Assembly (NCBI RefSeq): GCF_051020955.1 | Contig: NW_027476689.1 | Location: forward strand, 92,460 to 156,459 | DNA: 64,000 nucleotides | Reading direction: 5' to 3' | Source of the DNA: Megalopta genalis | Taxonomy: Eukaryota > Arthropoda > Insecta > Hymenoptera > Halictidae | Shown here: one piece after another, positions 1 to 13,576 of the stretch | Position numbering within the stretch: the first letter of the stretch is position 1 | How the letters are laid out: the number at the start of each line of letters is the position of its first letter | Position numbers and translations under genes: made by a program | Notes under the pieces: model-generated | What the model was told of the DNA's origin: nothing | What the model saw: only the letters and a program-made list of their open reading frames with translations | Databases searched by the model: none

Positions 1-3000
1 TTGCTTCGCATGCAGTTGAAGTTTAATCATGTATTTCACAAGTATTTGAAGCTAAACCATTTGTTTCGCATGGATTTGAAGCTAAGACATCTAGTTCGCA
101 TTGATTTGAAGCTAAATAATTAGTTTCGCATTGATTTGAAGCTAAATCATGTGTATCGCATGGATTTTGAAGCTAACTCGTTTATTTCGTCTGCATTTGA
201 AGCTATATCACTCATATCGCAAGTATCTGTAGCTAAATCATTTGTGTCGAATTGTTTTTTAAGCTAAACCTTCTACATCGCATTGATTTGAAGCAAAATC
301 ATGTGTATCGCATGGACTTTGAAACTAACTCGTTTGTTTCGCCTGCATTTCAATCTGTATCCCATATATTCGCAAGTATTTAAAGCTAAATATTTCGTTT
401 CGCATGGATTTGTAGGTAAGCCTTCTACTTCGCATTGATTTGAATCTAAATCATTTGTTTCGCATGGTTTTGAAGCTAAGACATCTAGTTCGCATTGATT
501 TGAAGCTAAATGATTAGTTTCGCATTGATTTGAAGCTAAATCATGTGTATCGCATGGATTTTGAAGCTAACTCGTTTATTTCGTCTGCATTTGAAGCTAT
601 ATCACTCATATCGCAAGTATCTGTAGCTAAATCATTTGTGTCGAATTGTTTTTTAAGTTAAACCTTCTACATCGCATTGATTTGAAGCAAAATCATGTGT
701 ATCGCATGGACTTTGAAACTAACTCGTTTGATTCATCTACATTTGAATCTATATCACTTATATCCCAAGTGTTTGAAGCTAAATCATTTGTTTCGCGTGG
801 ATTTGAAGCTAAACCGTCTACATCGCATTGATTTGAAGCTAAATCATGTGTTTCGCATGGTTTTGAAGCTAACTCGTTTGATTCGCCTGCATTTGAAGCT
901 AAATCATTCGTTTCGCATGGATTTGAAGCTAATCCTTCTAATTCGCATTCTTTTGAAGCTAAATAATATATTTCGCGTGGATTTTAAGCTAACTCGTTGG
1001 TTTCCCCTGTATTTCAAGCTATTTCACTTATCTCGCAACTATCTGAAGCTAAATCAATTGTTTCTCATCTGTTTGAATCTAAGCCTTCTACTTCTCACTG
1101 ATTTTAAGCTAGATCATGTGTTTCGCATGGATTTGAAGCCAATCGTGTGTTTCGTCTGCATTTGAACTTATATCACTAATATCGAGTGAATTTTAAACCT
1201 TCTACATCGCATTGATTTGAAGCTAAATCATGTGTTTTCCTTGGATATGAAGCTAATTCGTTTGTTTCGCCTGCATTTCAAGCTGTATCCCTTATATTCG
1301 CAAGTATTTACAGCTAAATCTTTCGTTTCGCATGGATTTGTAGATAAGCCTTCTACTTCGCATTGATTTGAATCTAAATCATTTGTTTCGCATGGTTTTG
1401 AAGCTAAGACATCTAGTTCGCATTGATTTGAAGCTAAATCATTAGTTTCGCATTGATTTGAAGCTAAATCATGTGTATCGCATGGATTTTGAAGCTAACT
1501 CGTTTATTTCGTCTGCATTTGAAGCTATATCACTCATATCGCAAGTATCTGAAGCTAAATCATTTGTGTCGAATTGTTTTTTAAGCTAAACCTTCTACAT
1601 CGCATTGATTTGAAGCTAAATCATGTGTTTCCCTTGGATATGAAGCTAACTAGTTTGTTTCGCCTGCATTTGAAGGTGTATCACTTATATTCGCAAGTAT
1701 TTAAAGCTAAATCCTTTGTTTCACATGGATTTGATGCTAAGCCTTCTACATGGCTTTGATTTCATTGTAGATCATGTGTTTCGCATGGATTTGAAGCTAA
1801 CTCGTTTGTTCCGCTTGCATTTGAATATATTTCATGTATATCACAAGTATTTGAAGCTAAAGCATTTGATTCGCATGGATTTGAATCTAAACTTTCTACT
1901 TCGCATTCATTTGAAGCTAAAACATGTGTTTCGCATGGATTTGAAGCTAACTAGTTTGTTTCGCACGCAGTTGAATATAAATCATGTTTATCACAAGTAT
2001 CTGAAGCTAAATCATATGTTTCGCATGAATTTGAAGCCAAGCCTTCTACTTCGCATTCATTTGAAGCAAAAACATGTGTTTCGCATGGATTTGAAGCTAA
2101 CTAGTTTGTTTCACATGCAGTTGAATATAAATCATGTTTATCACAAGTATTTATAGCTAAACCATTTGTTTCGCATGGATTTGAAGCTAAGCCTTCTACT
2201 TCGCATTGATTTGAAGCTAAATTATGTGTATTCGCATGGATTCTGAAGCTAATTCGTTTGTTTCGTCTGCATTTGAAGCTATATCACTTACATCGCAAGT
2301 GCTTGAAGCCAAACCATTCGTTTCGCATGGATTTGAAGCTAAACCTTCTACATCGCATTGATTTGAAGCAAAATCATGTGTATCGCATTGACTTTGAAGC
2401 TAACTCGTTTGATTCAAATACATTTGAAGCTACATCACTTATATCCCAAGTGTTTGAAGCTAAATCATTTGTTTCGCGTGGATTTGAAGCTAAACCTTCT
2501 ACATCGCATTGATTTGAAGCTAAATCGTGTGTTTCGCATGCTTTTGAAGCTAAATCTTCTACATCGCATTGATTTGAAGCTAAATCATGTGTTTCGCATA
2601 GATTTGTAGCTAACTCGTTTGTTTCGCCTGCATTTGAAGCTATATCACTTATACCGCAAGTATCTGAAGCTAAATCAATTGTTTCGCATGTATTTGAAGC
2701 TAAGCCTTCTACTTGGAATTGAAATGAAGCAAAATCATTTGTTTCGCATTGATTTGAAGCTAACTCGTTTGTTCTGTCTGCATTTGAAGCTACCTCACTT
2801 ATACCACAAGTATTTGAAGCTAAATCATTTGTTTCGCAAGAATTTGAAGCTAATCCTTCTACCGGGAATTGACTTGAAACTACATCATTTGTTTTGCATG
2901 GTTTTGAAGCTAACTCATTTGTTTCGCCTGCATTTGGATCTATATCACTTAAATCGCAAGCATTTGACCTAAATCAATTGTTTCGAATGGATTTGAAGCT

Positions 3001-4449
3001 AATTCTTCTACATCGTATTAATTTGAAGACAAATCATGTCTTTCGCCTGGATTTGAAGCTAACTCGTTTGTTTCGCCTGCATATGAAGCTATGTCACTTA
3101 TATCGCAAGTATTTGAAGCTAAATAATTAGTGTCGCTTGGATTTGAAGCTAAGCCGTCTACTTCGAATTGATTTGAAGCTTAAATATGTGTATCGCATTG
3201 ATTTGAAGCTATTTCGTTTGTATCGCACGCAGTTGAAACTAAATCATGTATATCACAAGTATACAAAGCTAAACCATTTGATTCGCATGGAATTGAAGCT
3301 AAACCATGTGTTTCGCATGAATTTGAAGATAAATCATGTGATTCGCATGGATTTGTAGCTAACTCGTTTGTTTCGCATGTATATGATGCTATATCACTTA
3401 TTTCGCAAGTATTTGAACCTTAATAATTAGTGTCGCTTGGATTTGAAGCTAAGCCGTCTACTTCGAATTGATTTGAAGCTTAAATATGTGTATCGCATTG
3501 ATTTGAAGCTATTTCGTTTGTATCGCACGCAGTTGAAACTAAATCATGTATATCACAAGTATACAAAGCTAAACCATTTGATTCGCATGGAATTGAAGCT
3601 AAACCATGTGTTTCGCATGAATTTGAAGATAAATCATGTGATTCGCATGGATTTGTAGCTAACTCGTTTGTTTCGCATGTATATGATGCTATATCACTTA
3701 TTTCGCAAGTATTTGAACCTTAATCATTTGTTTCGCATGGATTTGAAGCTAACTCGTTTGATTCGTCTACATTTGAAGCTATATAACATATATCCCAAGT
3801 GTTTGAAGCTAAATCATTTGTTTCGCGTGGATTTGAAGCTAAACCTTCTAGATTGCATTGATTTGAAGCTAAATCATGTTTTTCGCATGGATTTGAAGCT
3901 AACCCTTCTACTTCGCATTGTTTTGAAGCTAAGTCATGTGTTTCGCTTGGACTCGAAGCTAACTCGTTTGTTTCGCATGCAGTTCAAGCTAAATCATGTA
4001 TATCACAAGTATTTGAAGCTAAACCATTTGTTTCGCATGGATTTGAAGCTAACCCTTCTACTTGGCATTGAAAAGTAGCTAAATCATTTGTTTTGCATGG
4101 ATTTGAAGCTAACTCGTTTGTTCTGTCTGCATTTGAAGCTACCTCATTTATAACGCAAGTATTTGAAGCTAAATCACTTGTTTCGCATGGATTTGAATCT
4201 AATCCTTCTACTAAGTATTGACTTGAAAATAAATCTTTTGTTTCGCCTGCATTTGAAGCTGTATCCCTTATATTCGCAAGTATTTAAAGCTAAATCTTTC
4301 GTTTCGCATGGATTTGTAGATAAGCCTTCTACTTCGCATTGATTTGAACCTAAATCACTTGTTTCGCATAGATTTTGAGCTCACTCGTTTGTTCTCCCTG
4401 CATTTGAAACTATTTCACTTATATCGCAAGTTCTTGTGCTAAATCATTT
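1..4449 (+). repeat. Diverged satellite with copies offset by 394 and about 928 bp
   Basis: A recognisable segment starting ACATCTAGTTCGC occurs at 87, 481 and 1,409. The first two copies (about 87-345 and 481-739) are 394 bp apart and share rare variants such as GTGTCGAATTGTTTTTTAAG at 244 and 638. The third repeats much of the same order. 394 is not a multiple of 30, so the duplication carried 31-bp monomers with it. A monomer shortened around 1,140-1,165 changes the register. No gene is supported. Confidence 0.7.
3121..3720 (+). repeat. 300-bp tandem doublet
   Basis: Bases 3,121-3,420 are repeated at 3,421-3,720, exactly two 150-bp higher-order units. The copies look identical apart from the first few bases, where AAATAATTAG becomes TAATAATTAG. 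The encoded 73-codon plus-strand ORFs at 3,137-3,358 and 3,437-3,658 are identical. Such identity points to a very recent exchange by two higher-order units. Confidence 0.9.
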
Positions 4450-7400
4450 GTTTTGCATGGATTTGAAGCTATATCACTTATATAGCAAGTATATGATACT
4501 AAATAATTTGTTTCTCATGGATTTGAAGCTAAACCTCCTACATCGCATTAATTTGCAGATAAATCATGTGTTTCGCATATACTTGATGCTAACTCGTTTG
4601 TTTCGCCTGCATTTGAGTCTATATCACTTATATCGCAAGTATTTGGAGCTAAATCATTTGTTTCGCATGCATTTGAAGCTTAATCATGTGTTTCGCACGG
4701 TTTTTGCAGCAAACTCGTTTGATTCGACTGCATTTGTAGTATATCATTTGTATGGCAAGTATTTGAAGCTAAATGATTTGTGTCGCATGGATTTGAAGCT
4801 AACTCATTCGATTCGCCTGCATTTGAAGCTATATCACTTATATCGCAAGTATCTGAAACTAAATCATTTGTTTCGCACGGATTTGAAGCTAAGACATCTA
4901 GTTCGCATTGATTTGATGCTAAATCTAGTGTATCGCATGGATTAGAAGCTATCTCGTTTGTTTCGCCTGCATTTGAAGTATATCATTTGTATGGCAAGTA
5001 TTTGAAGCTAAATGATTTGCGTCGCATGGATTTTAAGCTAAACCTTCTACATCGAATTGATTTGAAGCTAAATCTAGTGTGTCGCATGGATTTGAAGCTA
5101 ACTCGTTCGTTTCGTCTGCATTTGTATCTATATCACATATATCGCAAGCATTTGAAGCTAAATGATTTCTTTCGCATGGATTTGAAGCTCAACCTTCTAC
5201 ATCGCATTGATTTGAAGCTAAATCATGTGTTTCGCGTGGACTTGAAGCTAACTCGTTGGTTTCGCATGCATTTGAAGCTGTGCCCCTTATATTCGCAAGT
5301 ATTTGAAGCTAAATCATTTGTTTCGCATGCATTTGAAGTTTAATCATGTGTTTCGCTTGGATTTGAAGCTAACACGTTTGTTTCACATGCAGTTGAAACG
5401 AAATCATGTATATCACAATTATTTGAAGCTGAACCATTTGATTCGCTTGGATTTGAAGCTTAGCCTTCTACTTCGCATTGATTTGAAGCTAAATCATGTG
5501 TTTTGCATGGATTTGAAGCTACATCACTTATATCGCAAGTATCTGAAGCTAAATTATTTGTTTCGCATGGTTTTGAAGCTAAGACATCTAGTTCGCATTG
5601 ATTTGAAGCTAAATCATGAGTTTCGCATTGATTTGAAGCTAAATCATGCGTATCGCATGGATTTTGAAGCTAACTCGTTTGGTTCGTCTGTATTTGAAGC
5701 TATATCACTTATGTCGCAAGTATTTGAAGCTAAATCATTTGTTTCGCATGGATTTGTAGCTAAGGCTTCTACATTGCATTGATTTGCATGTAGATCATGT
5801 ATCTCGCTTGGATTTGAAGCTAAGCCTTCTACTTCGAATTGATTTGAAGCTAAATCATGTATTTCGCATGGAACTGAATCTAACTCGTTTGTTTCGCCTG
5901 CATTTGAAGCTATATCACTTATATTCGCAAGTATTTGATGCTAAATCATTCGTTTCGCATGGATTTGAAGCTAACCCTTCTACTTGGCATTGATTTGAAG
6001 CTAAATCATCTGTTTCGCTCGGATTTGAAGCTAACACGTTTGTTTCACATGCAGTTGAAACGAAATCATGTATATCACAAGTATTTGAAGCTAAATTATT
6101 TGTTTCGCATGGCTTTGAAGCTAAGCCTTCTACTTCGCACTCTTTAGAAGCTAAGTCATGTGTTTAGCTTGGATCTGATGCTAGCTCGTTTGATTCGTCT
6201 ACATTTGAAGCTATATCACTTATATCCCAAGTGTTTGAATGTAACTCACTTATTTCGCATGGCTTAGATGCTAAGCCTTCAATTTCGCATTGATTTGAAG
6301 CAAAATCATGTGTTTCGCATGGATTTGAATCTGACTCGTTTGTTTCGCCTGCATTAGAAGCTGTTTCATTTATACCGCATGCATTTGAAGCTAACTCATT
6401 TGTTTAGCCTGGATTTGAAGCCATATCACTTATATCGCAAGTATTTGAAGCTAAATCATTTGTGTCGCGCGGATTTGAAGCTAAACCTTCTACATCGCAT
6501 TGATTTGAAGCGAAATCATGTCATTCGAATGGATTTGAAGCTAACTCGTTGGTTTCGTCTGCACTTGTAGTTGTATCATTTATGTCGTAAGTATCTGAAG
6601 GTAAACCATTTGTGTCGCATTTTTTTTAAGCTAATCCTTCTATTTCGCATTGATTTGTAGCTAAATCATGTGTTTCGCATGGATCTGAAACTATCTCGTT
6701 TGCATCGCTTGCAGTTGAAGCTAAATGAGGTATATTACAAGTAATGGAAGGTAACTCGTTTGTTTCGCCTGCATTTGAAGCTATATCACTTATATCCCAA
6801 GTGTTTGAAGCTATATCATTTGTTTCGCTTGGATTTGAAGCTAAACCTTCTACATAGCATTGATTTAAAGCTTAATCATGTGTTTTGCATGGATTTGAAG
6901 CTATATCACTTATATAGCAAGTACATGATACTAAATAATTTGTTTCTCATGGATTTGAAGCTAAACCTCCTACATCGCATTAATTTGCAGATAAATCATG
7001 TGTTTCGCATATACTTGGAGCTAGCTCGTTTGTTTCGCCTGCATTTGAGTCTATATCACTTATATCGCAAATATTTGGAGCTAAATCATTTGTTTCGCAT
7101 GCATTTGAGGCTTAATCATGTGTTTCGCATTGTTTTTGCTGCAAACTCGTGTGATTCGACTGCATTTGAAGTATATCATTTGTATGGCAAGTATTTGAAG
7201 CTAAATGATTTGTGTCGCATGGATTTGAAGCTAACTCATTCGATTCGCCTGCATTTGAAGCTATATCACTTATATCGCAAGTATCTGAAACTAAATCATT
7301 TGTTTCGCATGGATTTGAAGCTAAGACATCTAGTTCGCATTGATTTGATGCTAAATCTAGTGTATCGCATGGATTAGAAGCTATCTCGTTTGTTTCGCCT

Positions 7401-8223
7401 GCATTTGAAGTATATCATTTGTCTGGCAAGTATTTGAAGCTAAATGATTTGTGTCGCATGGATTTGAAGCTCAACCTTCTACATCGCATTGATTTGGAGC
7501 TAAATCATGTGTTTCGCGTGGACTTGAAGCTAACTCGTTGGTTTCGCATGCATTTGATGCTGTGTCCCTTATATTCGCAAGTATTTGAAGCTAAATGATT
7601 TCTTTCGCATGGATTTGAAGCTCAACCTTCTACATCGCATTGATTTGAAGCTTAATCATGTGTTTCGCATGGATTTGAAGCTAACTCGTTCGTTTCGCCT
7701 GCATTTGAATCTACATCACTTATATCGCAAGTATTTGAAGCTAAATCATGTGTATCGCGTGGATTTTGAAGCTAACTCGTTTGATTAGTCTGCATTTGAA
7801 GCTATATCACTTATACCCCAAGTGTTTGAAGCTAAATCATTTGTTTCGCATGGATTTTAAGCTAAACCTTCTATATAGCATTGATTTGAAGCTAAACCTT
7901 CTACATCTTATTGATTTGAACCTAAATCAAGTGATTTGCATGGATTTGAAGCTAATCCTTCTACTTCGCATTGATTTGAAGCTAAGTCATGCGTATCGCA
8001 TGGATTTTCAAGCTAACTCGTTTGATTCGTCTGCATTTGAAGCTATATCACTTATATCCCAAGTGTTTGAAGCTATATCATTTGTTTCGCTTGGATTTGT
8101 AGCTAAACCTTCTACATAGCATTGATTTAAATCTTAATCATGTGTTTTGCATGGATTTGAAGCTATATCACTTATATAGCAAGTATATGATACTAAATAA
8201 TTTGTTTCTCATGGATTTGAAGC
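4450..8223 (+). repeat. Satellite with dispersed ~580-bp duplicate
   Basis: Bases 4,450-5,030 reappear at 6,882-7,462, an offset of 2,432 bp. Both copies share unusual monomers, including a 29-bp one in which the D-to-E junction reads TTTGAAGTATATCATTTG. A third partial version begins near 8,139 and runs into the 929-bp array that follows. The intervening 5.0-6.9 kb is ordinary A-E satellite with the D variant TCGCATGCAGT. No gene is supported. Confidence 0.75.
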
Positions 8224-11010
8224 TAAACCTCCTACATCGCATTAATTTGCAGATAAATCATGTGTTTCGCATATACTTGATGCTAACTCGTTTGTTTCGC
8301 CTGCATTTGAGTCTATATCACTTATATCGCAAGTATTTGGACCTAAATCATTTGTTTCGCATGCATTTGAAGCTTAATCATGTGTTTCGCATGGTTTTTG
8401 CAGCAAACTCGTTTGATTCGACTGCATTTGTAGTATATCATTTGTATGGCAAGTATTTGAAGCTAAATGATTTGTGTCGCATGGATTTGAAGCTAACTCA
8501 TTCGATTCGTCTGCTTTTGTAACTATATCACTTATGTCGTAAGTATTTGAAGCTAAATTATTTGTTTCGCATGGATTTGAAGCTAACTCGTTTGTTTCGC
8601 CTGCAGTTGAATCCATATCACTTATATCACAAGTATTTGAAGCTAAATCATTCGTTCCGCATGGATTTGAAGCTAAGCCTTCTTCGTCGCATCGATTTGC
8701 ATCTAAATCATGTTTTTGGCATGGATTTGAAGTTATCTCGTTCGTTTCGCCTGCATATGAAATTATATCACTTACATCGCAAGTATCTGAAGCTAAATCA
8801 TTTGTGTCGCATGGACTTAAAGCTATCTCGTTTTTTTTCGCCTCCAGTTGAATCTGTACCACTTATATCCCAAGTGTTTGAAGCTAAATCATTTGTTTCG
8901 CATATATTTGAAGTTACTCGTTTGCTTCCCCTGCATTTGAAGCTATATCACTTATATCGCAAGTTCCTTTGCTAAATCATTTGTTTTGCATGGATTTGAT
9001 GCTAAACCTTCTACATCCCATTGATTTGCAGCTAAATCATGTGTTTCGCATGGATTTGATGCTAACTCGTTTGTTCTGTATGCATTTGAAGCTACCTCAT
9101 TTATGTCGCAGGTATTTGATGCTAAATCATTTTTTTCGCATGGATTTGAAGATAAACCTCCTACATCGCATTAATTTGCAGATAAATCATGTGTTTCGCA
9201 TATACTTGATGCTAACTCGTTTGTTTCGCCTGCATTTGAGTCTATATCACTTATATCGCAAGTATTTGGACCTAAATCATTTGTTTCGCATGCATTTGAA
9301 GCTTAATCATGTGTTTCGCATGGTTTTTGCAGCAAACTCGTTTGATTCGACTGCATTTGTAGTATATCATTTGTATGGCAAGTATTTGAAGCTAAATGAT
9401 TTGTGTCGCATGGATTTGAAGCTAACTCATTCGATTCGTCTGCTTTTGTAACTATATCACTTATGTCGTAAGTATTTGAAGCTAAATTATTTGTTTCGCA
9501 TGGATTTGAAGCTAACTCGTTTGTTTCGCCTGCAGTTGAATCCATATCACTTATATCACAAGTATTTGAAGCTAAATCATTCGTTCCGCATGGATTTGAA
9601 GCTAAGCCTTCTTCGTCGCATCGATTTGCATCTAAATCATGTTTTTGGCATGGATTTGAAGTTATCTCGTTCGTTTCGCCTGCATATGAAATTATATCAC
9701 TTACATCGCAAGTATCTGAAGCTAAATCATTTGTGTCGCATGGACTTAAAGCTATCTCGTTTTTTTTCGCCTCCAGTTGAATCTGTACCACTTATATCCC
9801 AAGTGTTTGAAGCTAAATCATTTGTTTCGCATATATTTGAAGTTACTCGTTTGCTTCCCCTGCATTTGAAGCTATATCACTTATATCGCAAGTTCCTTTG
9901 CTAAATCATTTGTTTTGCATGGATTTGATGCTAAACCTTCTACATCCCATTGATTTGCAGCTAAATCATGTGTTTCGCATGGATTTGATGCTAACTCGTT
10001 TGTTCTGTATGCATTTGAAGCTACCTCATTTATGTCGCAGGTATTTGATGCTAAATCATTTTTTTCGCATGGATTTGAAGATAAACCTCCTACATCGCAT
10101 TAATTTGCAGATAAATCATGTGTTTCGCATATACTTGATGCTAACTCGTTTGTTTCGCCTGCATTTGAGTCTATATCACTTATATCGCAAGTATTTGGAC
10201 CTAAATCATTTGTTTCGCATGCATTTGAAGCTTAATCATGTGTTTCGCATGGTTTTTGCAGCAAACTCGTTTGATTCGACTGCATTTGTAGTATATCATT
10301 TGTATGGCAAGTATTTGAAGCTAAATGATTTGTGTCGCTTGGATTTGAAGCTAACTCATTCGATTCGTCTGCTTTTGTAACTATATCACTTATGTCGTAA
10401 GTATTTGAAGCTAAATTATTTGTTTCGCATGGATTTGAAGCTAACTCGTTTGTTTCGCCTGCAGTTGAATCCATATCACTTATATCACAAGTATTTGAAG
10501 CTAAATCATTCGTTCCGCATGGATTTGAAGCTAAGCCTTCTTCGTCGCATCGATTTGCATCTAAATCATGTTTTTGGCATGGATTTGAAGTTATCTCGTT
10601 CGTTTCGCCTGCATATGAAATTATATCACTTACATCGCAAGTATCTGAAGCTAAATCATTTGTGTCGCATGGACTTAAAGCTATCTCGTTTTTTTTCGCC
10701 TCCAGTTGAATCTGTACCACTTATATCCCAAGTGTTTGAAGCTAAATCATTTGTTTCGCATATATTTGAAGTTACTCGTTTGCTTCCCCTGCATTTGAAG
10801 CTATATCACTTATATCGCAAGTTCCTTTGCTAAATCATTTGTTTTGCATGGATTTGATGCTAAACCTTCTACATCCCATTGATTTGCAGCTAAATCATGT
10901 GTTTCGCATGGATTTGATGCTAACTCGTTTGTTCTGTATGCATTTGAAGCTACCTCATTTATGTCGCAGGTATTTGATGCTAAATCATTTTTTTCGCATG
11001 GATTTGAAGA
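8224..11010 (+). repeat. 929-bp unit, three tandem copies
   Basis: Three consecutive copies are 8,224-9,152, 9,153-10,081 and 10,082-11,010. The only difference I noticed is in copy 3, where base 10,339 is T and the matching bases 8,481 and 9,410 are A. The unit length is 31 monomers minus one base, so each copy shifts the 30-bp register by one and ends any reading frame inherited from the previous copy. A 162-codon minus-strand ORF is consequently repeated three times (8,374-8,862, 9,303-9,791, 10,232-10,720). I treat these ORFs as satellite translations. Confidence 0.92.
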
Positions 11011-11447
11011 TAAACCTTCTACATCGCATTGATTTGAAGCTGAGTCATGTGTTTCGATTGGACTCGATGCTAATACGTTTGTTTCGCATCAGGTTGAAGC
11101 TAAATCATGTATATCACAAGTATTTGAAGCTAAACCATTTGTTTCGCATGGATTTGAAGCTAACCCATCTACTTGGCATTTAAATGAAGCTAAATCATGT
11201 GTTTTGCATGGATTTGAAGCTGACTCGTTTGTTCTGTCTGCATTTGGAGCTATATCACTTATATAACAAATATCTGATGCTAAATCATTTTTTTCGCATG
11301 GATTTGAAGATAAACCTTCTACATCGCATTGATTTGAAGCTGAGTCATGTGTTCCGATTGGACTCGATGCTAACACGTTTGTTTCGCATCAGGTTGAAGC
11401 TAAATCATGTATATCAGAAGTATTTGAAGCTAAACCATTTGCTTCGA
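10973..11447 (+). repeat. 300-bp-offset duplicate
   Basis: About 175 bp at 10,973-11,147 recur at 11,273-11,447, an offset of 300 bp or two higher-order units. Both include the rare D variant TCGCATCAGGTTGAAGC. The copies differ at several bases, so this event is older than the 929-bp triplication beside it. Confidence 0.75.
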
Positions 11448-13576
11448 ATGGAATTGAAGCTAAAACTTCTACTTCGCATTGATTTGAAGCTAAATCATGT
11501 GTTTCGCTTGGATTTGGAGCTAACTCGTTTGTTTCGCATGCAGGAGAATCTGAATCATGTATATCACAAGTATTTGAAGCTAAATCATTTGATTCGAATG
11601 GATTTGAACCTAAGCGTTCTACTTCGCAATCTTTTGAAGCTAAATCATTCGAATTCGCATGGATATGAAGCTAAGCCTTCTAATTCGCATTGTTTTCAAG
11701 CTAAATAATGTATTTCGCGTGGATTCGAAGCTAACTCGTCTGTTTCGAATGCAGCTTGAAGCTAATTCATGTATATGACAAGAATTTGAAGCTAAACCAA
11801 TTGATTCGCATGGATTTGAAGATAAGCCTTTTACTTCGTATTGATTTGAAGTTAAATCATGTGATCCGCATGGATTTGAAGCTAACTCGTTTGTTTCGCT
11901 TGCATTTGAAGCTCTTTCATTTATAATGCAAGTATTTGAAGCTAAATCATTCGTTTCGCATGGATTTGAAGCTAAGCCTTCTAATTCGCATTGTTTTAAA
12001 GCTAAATAATGTATTTCGCGTGGACTGGAAGCTTACTCGTCTGTTTCGAATGCAGCTGCAGCTAAATCATGTATATCACAATGTTTGAATCTAAACCATT
12101 TGTATCGCATGGATTTGAAGATTAGCCTTCTACTTCGTATTGATTTGAAGTTAAATCATGTGATCCGCATGGATTTCAAGCTAAGCCTTCTACGTCGCAT
12201 TGATTTGCATCTAAATCCCTGTGTTTCGCATGGATATGATGCTAACTCGTTCGTTTCGTATGTATTTGAAGCTAAACCTTCTACATCGCATTGTTTTGAA
12301 GCTAAATCATGTGTATCGCATGGATTTTGAAGCTAACACGTTTCATTCGCCTGCATTTGAAGCTGTATCACTTATATTCGCAAGTATTTAAAGCTAAATC
12401 TTTCGTTTCGCATGGATTTGTAGATAAGCCTTCTACTTCGCATTGATTTGAAGCTAAATCTTTTGTTTCGCATGGTTTTGAAGCTAAGACATCTAGTTCG
12501 CAATGATTTGAAGCTAAATCATGAGTTTCGCATAGATTTGAATCTAAATCATGTGTATCTCATGGATTTTGAAGCTAACTCGTTTGATTCGTCTGCATTT
12601 CAAGCTATATCACTTATATCGCAAGTATTTGAAGCTAAATTATTTGTTTCGAATGGATTTGAAGCTAACTCGTTTGTTTCGCCTGCATTTGAATATATAT
12701 CATGTTTATCACAAGTATCTGAAGCTAAATCATTCGTTTCGCATGAATTTGAATCCAAGCCTTCTACTTCGAATTGATTTGAAGCTAAATCATGTGTATT
12801 TCGCATGGATCGGTAGCTAACTCGTTTGTTTCGCCTGCATTTGAATCTATATCACATATTTTCGCAAGTATTTTATGCTAAATCATTCGTTTCGCATGGA
12901 TTTGAAGCTAAGCCTTCTACTTCGCATTGATTTGAAGCTAAATCATGTGATTCGCTTCTATTTGAAGCTACGTCGTTTGTTTCGCATGCAGCTGAAGCTA
13001 AATAGTGTGTATCAAAAGTATGTGTAGCTAAACCATTTGTTTCTAATTGATTTGAAGCTAAACCTTCTACTTCGCTTTGATTTGAAGCTAAATCAAGTGT
13101 TTTGCATGGATTTGATGCTAACTCGTTTGTTTCCCCTGCATTTGAAGCTATATCACTTATCTCGCAACTATATGAAGCTAAATCAATTGTTTCTCATGTA
13201 TTTGAAGCTAAGCCTTCTACTTCTCATTGATTTGAAGCTAAATCATGTGTTTCCCTTGGATATGAAGCTAACTCGTTTGTTTCGCCTGCATTTGAAGCTG
13301 TATCACTTATATTCGCAGGTATTTAAAACTAAATCTTTCGTTTCGCATGGATTTGTAGATAAGCCTTCTACTTCGCATTGATTTGAAGCTAAATCATTTG
13401 TTTCGCATGGTTTTGAAGCTAAGACATCTAGTTCGCAATGATTTGAAGCTAAATCATGAGTTTCGCATTGATTTGAATCTAAATCATGTGTATCTCATGG
13501 ATTTTGAAGCTAACTCGTTTGATTCGTCTGCATTTCAAGCTATATCACTTATATCGCAAGTATTTGAAGCTAAATT
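11448..13576 (+). repeat. Diverged satellite with 935-bp-offset copy
   Basis: Ordinary monomers with no gene. Bases about 12,347-12,788 recur at 13,282-13,723, an offset of 935 bp, and so run into the next large unit. A stretch around 12,070-12,240, marked by GAAGATTAGCCTTCTACTTC and by AAATCCCTGTGTTTCGC, is shared with about 30,815-30,980 and 33,817-33,982. Segments therefore move many kilobases within the array. Confidence 0.7.
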
